A DNA stretch of 9,337 bases. Origin: Bacteriovoracaceae bacterium UBA1018 (GTDB lineage Bacteria; Bdellovibrionota; UBA1018). This document shows positions 7,251 through 9,337 of this stretch, in pieces. Positions within the stretch are counted from its first letter, which is position 1. The number at the start of each line of letters is the position of its first letter. The DNA lies in the NCBI GenBank assembly GCA_002291495.1, contig DBAE01000130.1, positions 1 to 9,337 on the forward strand. The letters run 5' to 3'. The notes under the pieces were generated by a model. The model searched no databases. It was not told the DNA's origin and worked only from the letters and a program-made list of their open reading frames with translations. A program made the translations under genes and the position numbers.

Positions 7251-8564
7251 TCAATGAGTGACCATAGTTTCGGTCGCTGCATCAGTAGATCTCTCAGAAG
7301 CGAGTGGTTTTACCCTGAACGAAATTAGAATACAGATGATACTTGCCACCACAGTGAGATAACTGACCCGATCGTAATGAACGAGCTCACCAGCAGCATT
7401 CTTACTCACGATGAGTCCGGCTAGAAAACTAGCGAGCCCAGCAAACAATTGCTGAAAACACGAATTGATACTCATAAATCCACCGCGTTTCTGCGGCGAG
7501 ACTGTACTTGACACAAGTGCCATAGCTGGAACAAAACGAGCATTTCCGAGAATGAAAAAGAGAGTGGTGAGCGCCAGAGCTATCGGCAGCCCAACATGTC
7601 CGAGATGGGCAATGGCTAAGATCGGGAACAGTGCCAACACCGCTGATCGCCGAAAAATATATGCGCTTCCGCGCCGATCAGAGAACTTACCTACTAGAGG
7701 AGATGTAAAGATCGTAGCAAGGCCACCCAAGAGGTAAATGTAGGTTAAGTCAGACTCTTTGAACCCTACATTAGACACCATGTAAGGACTTAAAAAAGGT
7801 ACGATAGTAAATTGCCCGAGCATTAGGAAACCGGTTAAAGCAAGTGCCCAAACTTGGTTTGGAGTCTTAGCGATATCAGTAAGGATGGAAAACATGCTCA
7901 ATGAAATCCGCTTTTTCTTAATCGCCGGACTGGAATTATTAATCGGACTATTTACCAGCGGCCCCTTCTCCACGAGATGCGATCTAAGCTCCGGGACCAC
8001 ATAGTAAATTGCTACCAAGACAATGAGACAGCTGAATACCAGAAAGAAGAATGGCGCATGCCAGCTCAACTTATTAGCCAAAAATAAGCCGAAAGGTACT
8101 CCGACAACCGACGCTACTGAGAACGCCGTCATAACGATTCCCATCGCATGACCACGACGTTGTGGAACGATTGCATCAGCCACAACTGAAAGGACCAAGG
8201 CTCCAAGAACTCCACCAAAAAAGCCAGTGAGAGTCCTTGCCGCCACTAACATGATATAGGATGGGGCTATAGCGCATGCTAATGTGCCGATACAAAATCC
8301 GAGATAGGTCCACAAAAGGAAAGTCTTACGGTCAAAGCGGTCGATCACAAATGATCCCAAAAACCCGAAAATACCGCCGCTAAATGCATAAGCGGAAACG
8401 ATCACGCTAAATTGTGCTGGAGTGATACTAAAAGTTCTCATAAGTTGCGGCCCAAGAGGCATCATGATCATAAAATCCATGATGTTCGTGAACTGAATCG
8501 CAGCAAGCACCAGAAGCAGTTTACGCTCCTGTTTGGTCATCTTATTTGTCGTGGGTGAAGGCAT
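7251..8564 (-). CDS. MFS transporter, DHA1-like 12-TM exporter
   Basis: This is a proton-coupled inner-membrane transporter of the major facilitator superfamily. The N-half has about six hydrophobic segments between 15 and 190, and the C-half six more between 237 and 415. They are separated by a basic cytoplasmic loop (about 191-235, with IKKKRI). The first helix carries MDFMIMMPLGPQL (29-41), the acidic/Met-Pro motif typical of DHA1 drug/metabolite exporters such as AraJ-like proteins. Motif A is at 70-80 (GSFVIDRFDRK) with a degenerate second copy GKFSDRRGS (292-300). Arg110 in AARTLTGFFGG is the motif B arginine, and the motif C-like GVPFG is at 155-159. The usual annotation would be multidrug or sugar efflux; the substrate is unknown. 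Met1 (8564) and Met9 are both possible starts, and neither has a visible Shine-Dalgarno. The gene is convergent with the ABC permease and divergent from the zinc-ribbon gene. Confidence 0.93.
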   Translation of the reverse strand: MPSPTTNKMTKQERKLLLVLAAIQFTNIMDFMIMMPLGPQLMRTFSITPAQFSVIVSAYAFSGGIFGFLGSFVIDRFDRKTFLLWTYLGFCIGTLACAIAPSYIMLVAARTLTGFFGGVLGALVLSVVADAIVPQRRGHAMGIVMTAFSVASVVGVPFGLFLANKLSWHAPFFFLVFSCLIVLVAIYYVVPELRSHLVEKGPLVNSPINNSSPAIKKKRISLSMFSILTDIAKTPNQVWALALTGFLMLGQFTIVPFLSPYMVSNVGFKESDLTYIYLLGGLATIFTSPLVGKFSDRRGSAYIFRRSAVLALFPILAIAHLGHVGLPIALALTTLFFILGNARFVPAMALVSSTVSPQKRGGFMSINSCFQQLFAGLASFLAGLIVSKNAAGELVHYDRVSYLTVVASIICILISFRVKPLASERSTDAATETMVTH

Positions 8565-8655
8565 GAGGAACTTAAAATTAACTCACGTGTCGACTAAAGT
8601 AAAAACAAGAATCATCGACTCGACATTCTGTCTATGACTCGAGTAAGCTACAACC
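8565..8655. promoter_or_regulatory. Divergent intergenic region with short palindromes and GACTCGA repeats
   Basis: This 91-bp spacer serves the MFS gene (minus) and the zinc-ribbon gene (plus). It holds overlapping palindromes CACGTG (8584-8589) and GTCGAC (8589-8594), a second TCGACT (8615-8620), a direct repeat GACTCGA at 8617-8623 and 8636-8642, and the palindrome ACTCGAGT (8637-8644). Such clustering would suit an operator. However, TCGACTCGAG also occurs inside the TPR gene near 1549, so the word may simply be common here. No well-spaced -35/-10 pair was found for either direction. Confidence 0.35.
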
Positions 8656-9021
8656 GTGCAAGTACCTATTGTGATCCAAGCACCGGACGAAAAAATCAAC
8701 TTAGGTGAAGTTGACCTGCAGACGATAACCTCTACGCAGCGCCTCGCTCGCGCTCTAAAGGCGCTGGCTGTCTGCTGGATACTGGCAGTCGCATCTGTAG
8801 TTATTCCAATCATTCATTTTGTATCTGTCCCCTTACTCTTTCTCGCAGGCCCAGTAGTGGCCTATTTCTTCTATAGACCCAACCAGCTGATCGCAAAAGG
8901 GACCGGTCTTTGTCCGTCTTGCCAAAAACCCCTCGTCCTCGAAAATGTCAGCGCCGAGTGGCCGGTCAAAGTTTTTTGCACAGCCTGCCGGACCGATCTT
9001 AACATTCGACTTAAGATCTAA
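8656..9021 (+). CDS. Small membrane protein with C-terminal zinc ribbon (121 aa), unknown function
   Basis: I do not recognise a named family. The N-terminus (1-35) is soluble and mildly acidic. It is followed by a hydrophobic hairpin of two likely helices, about 36-55 and 57-74, with a Pro/His turn (PIIH, 51-54). The C-terminal part has CPSC (86-89) and CTAC (108-111), the spacing of a four-cysteine zinc ribbon, with a 'CPSCQKPLVL' knuckle. A helical hairpin followed by Arg/Lys would place both soluble parts in the cytoplasm. The start is a GTG at 8656: an in-frame TAA at 8644-8646 rules out anything much earlier, and a second GTG at codon 6 is the only close alternative. The Shine-Dalgarno is poor (GAGTAAG, 8641-8647). 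The gene stands alone, divergent from the MFS gene. Zinc-ribbon membrane proteins may sense redox or bind nucleic acid or protein partners; none of this can be shown here. Confidence 0.8.
   Translation: MQVPIVIQAPDEKINLGEVDLQTITSTQRLARALKALAVCWILAVASVVIPIIHFVSVPLLFLAGPVVAYFFYRPNQLIAKGTGLCPSCQKPLVLENVSAEWPVKVFCTACRTDLNIRLKI
8995..9018 (+). other. Perfect 8-bp hairpin at the 3' end of the zinc-ribbon gene
   Basis: GATCTTAA (8995-9002) and TTAAGATC (9011-9018) are perfect inverted repeats around an 8-nt loop, ending directly before the TAA stop (9019-9021). A second, shorter inverted repeat follows: GTTCT (9023-9027), loop CTCC, AGAAC (9032-9036). Neither stem is GC-rich and neither is followed at once by a T-run, so an intrinsic terminator is possible but weak. 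A T-rich patch begins only at about 9053. Confidence 0.35.
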
Positions 9022-9156
9022 AGTTCTCTCCAGAACGTCACCAAATCGTCAATATTTTCTTTATAAATTTCAAGATCTTACGCGGTCACGACCTAATACT
9101 CGACTCAATCAATCAAATTATTTGCATTATTTTAATATGTTAAATAAAATTAACTA
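9022..9156. other. AT-rich non-coding region
   Basis: No convincing gene lies on either strand in these 135 bases. The region holds the small inverted repeat at 9023-9036, a self-complementary AAGATCTT (9072-9079) echoing the hairpin arms at 8995-9018, a TCAA x3 run (9105-9116), and the promoter-like pair at 9122-9150. The last 40 bases are almost pure A/T. Confidence 0.6.
9122..9150 (+). promoter_or_regulatory. Predicted sigma-70-type promoter for the last gene
   Basis: TTGCAT (9122-9127; TTG matches TTGACA) and TAAAAT (9145-9150; 5 of 6 matches to TATAAT) are separated by exactly 17 bp in very AT-rich DNA. Transcription would be expected to begin about 7 nt after the -10, close to 9157, which is the A of an ATG. 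The boxes are read directly; activity is inference. Confidence 0.55.
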
Positions 9157-9180
9157 ATGGACCGAAATGGTGATGTATGA
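9157..9180 (+). CDS. Seven-codon mini-ORF overlapping the next start codon
   Basis: ATG at 9157 opens a 7-residue frame, MDRNGDV, whose TGA (9178-9180) overlaps the next gene's ATG (9177-9179) as ATGA. If the promoter at 9122-9150 is real, the transcript would start at or next to this ATG, making the mini-ORF leaderless. It could bring ribosomes to the main start, which lacks a properly spaced Shine-Dalgarno (GGTGAT at 9169-9174 is too close). A short frame like this can also arise by chance. Confidence 0.25.
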   Translation: MDRNGDV

Positions 9181-9337
9181 CCGCTAAACTCATCGTATGG
9201 ATTACAACCTTACTTTTTATCTTTTTGGGCGCAGCCGGTGGAGACTCTGCTTCACTTGCTCAAGCGTTTTCCCTTCCGAGTGCATTTGGAGCTGAAGTCT
9301 CCAAACGTCAGAAGGTAATCGACTTTGAAGATGAAGT
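9177..9337 (+). CDS. Secreted or membrane-anchored protein, N-terminus only (cut by window end)
   Basis: Fifty-three codons are visible. They start MTAKLIVWITTLLFIFLGAA, a signal peptide or signal anchor with Lys4 and a hydrophobic core at about 5-20. Possible cleavage sites follow AQA (28-30) or FGA (37-39). The mature part begins with a basic then acidic run, KRQKVIDFEDE (43-53). ATG 9177 is the only possible start in this frame, since an in-frame TGA lies at 9171-9173. Two further ATGs (9167 and 9173) open only short frames. From memory, proteins with a similar Lys/Arg then DFEDE segment after the signal peptide accompany TolR/ExbD-like and gliding-type genes in predatory bacteria; I cannot confirm this here. 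The downstream sequence is needed to name it. Confidence 0.75.
   Translation, partial: MTAKLIVWITTLLFIFLGAAGGDSASLAQAFSLPSAFGAEVSKRQKVIDFEDE

Noticed and set aside
8583..8813. A 76-codon minus-strand frame over the divergent spacer and the zinc-ribbon gene start
   Set aside because: It is antisense to the better-supported gene, has no motif or membrane segment, and would occupy the whole regulatory spacer.
9105..9116. TCAA x3 microsatellite as a phase-variation tract
   Set aside because: Three units are too few for frequent slippage, and the tract is outside the promoter boxes and any reading frame.
8945..9157. A 70-codon plus-strand frame overlapping the zinc-ribbon gene and the AT-rich spacer
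   Set aside because: It runs out of frame through the conserved CxxC coding region and into AT-rich non-coding DNA, and its product has no recognisable feature. It is a shadow frame.

Overview
The window looks like a chromosomal stretch from a Gram-negative bacterium. It encodes a penicillin-binding protein 4 type peptidoglycan hydrolase with a Sec signal peptide, a very large exported helical-repeat protein, and three inner-membrane transport proteins. Base composition appears to be in the mid-40s % GC by eye. The giant exported TPR-type protein, and the lysine-rich then acidic segment (KRQKVIDFEDE) just after the signal peptide of the last gene, recall the Bdellovibrionota/myxobacterial lineages. 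That placement is an impression from protein style, not a demonstrated assignment.

Layout: (1) bases 1-82 are a short upstream region with a TTGACA box. (2) 83-3721 (+) is a 1212-aa exported TPR-like repeat protein. (3) 3728-5281 (-) is DacB/PBP4, convergent with the first gene and only 6 bp from it. (4) 5333-6229 and 6226-7242 (+) are an ATPase/permease ABC-2 exporter pair with an ATGA overlap, divergent from dacB across a 51-bp gap. (5) 7251-8564 (-) is a 12-TM MFS exporter of the DHA1 type, convergent with the permease and only 8 bp from it. (6) 8656-9021 (+) is a small two-TM protein with a C-terminal zinc ribbon, divergent from the MFS gene. (7) 9022-9156 is AT-rich non-coding DNA with a good promoter-like pair at its end. 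(8) A 7-codon ORF (9157-9180) overlaps the start of a secreted-protein gene (9177 onward), which runs off the window.

The genes alternate in strand, so apart from the ABC pair there is no operon visible. The common theme is the cell envelope: wall remodelling (DacB), a periplasmic scaffold-like protein, and export (ABC-2, MFS).

No defence system, mobile element, CRISPR array, tRNA or rRNA was seen, and nothing here clearly amounts to an undescribed multi-gene system. The items most worth a second look are the possible leaderless mini-cistron at 9157-9180 in front of the truncated secreted gene, the uncharacterised zinc-ribbon membrane protein, and the giant TPR protein with its Asp-rich loop and Ser/Asn linker.
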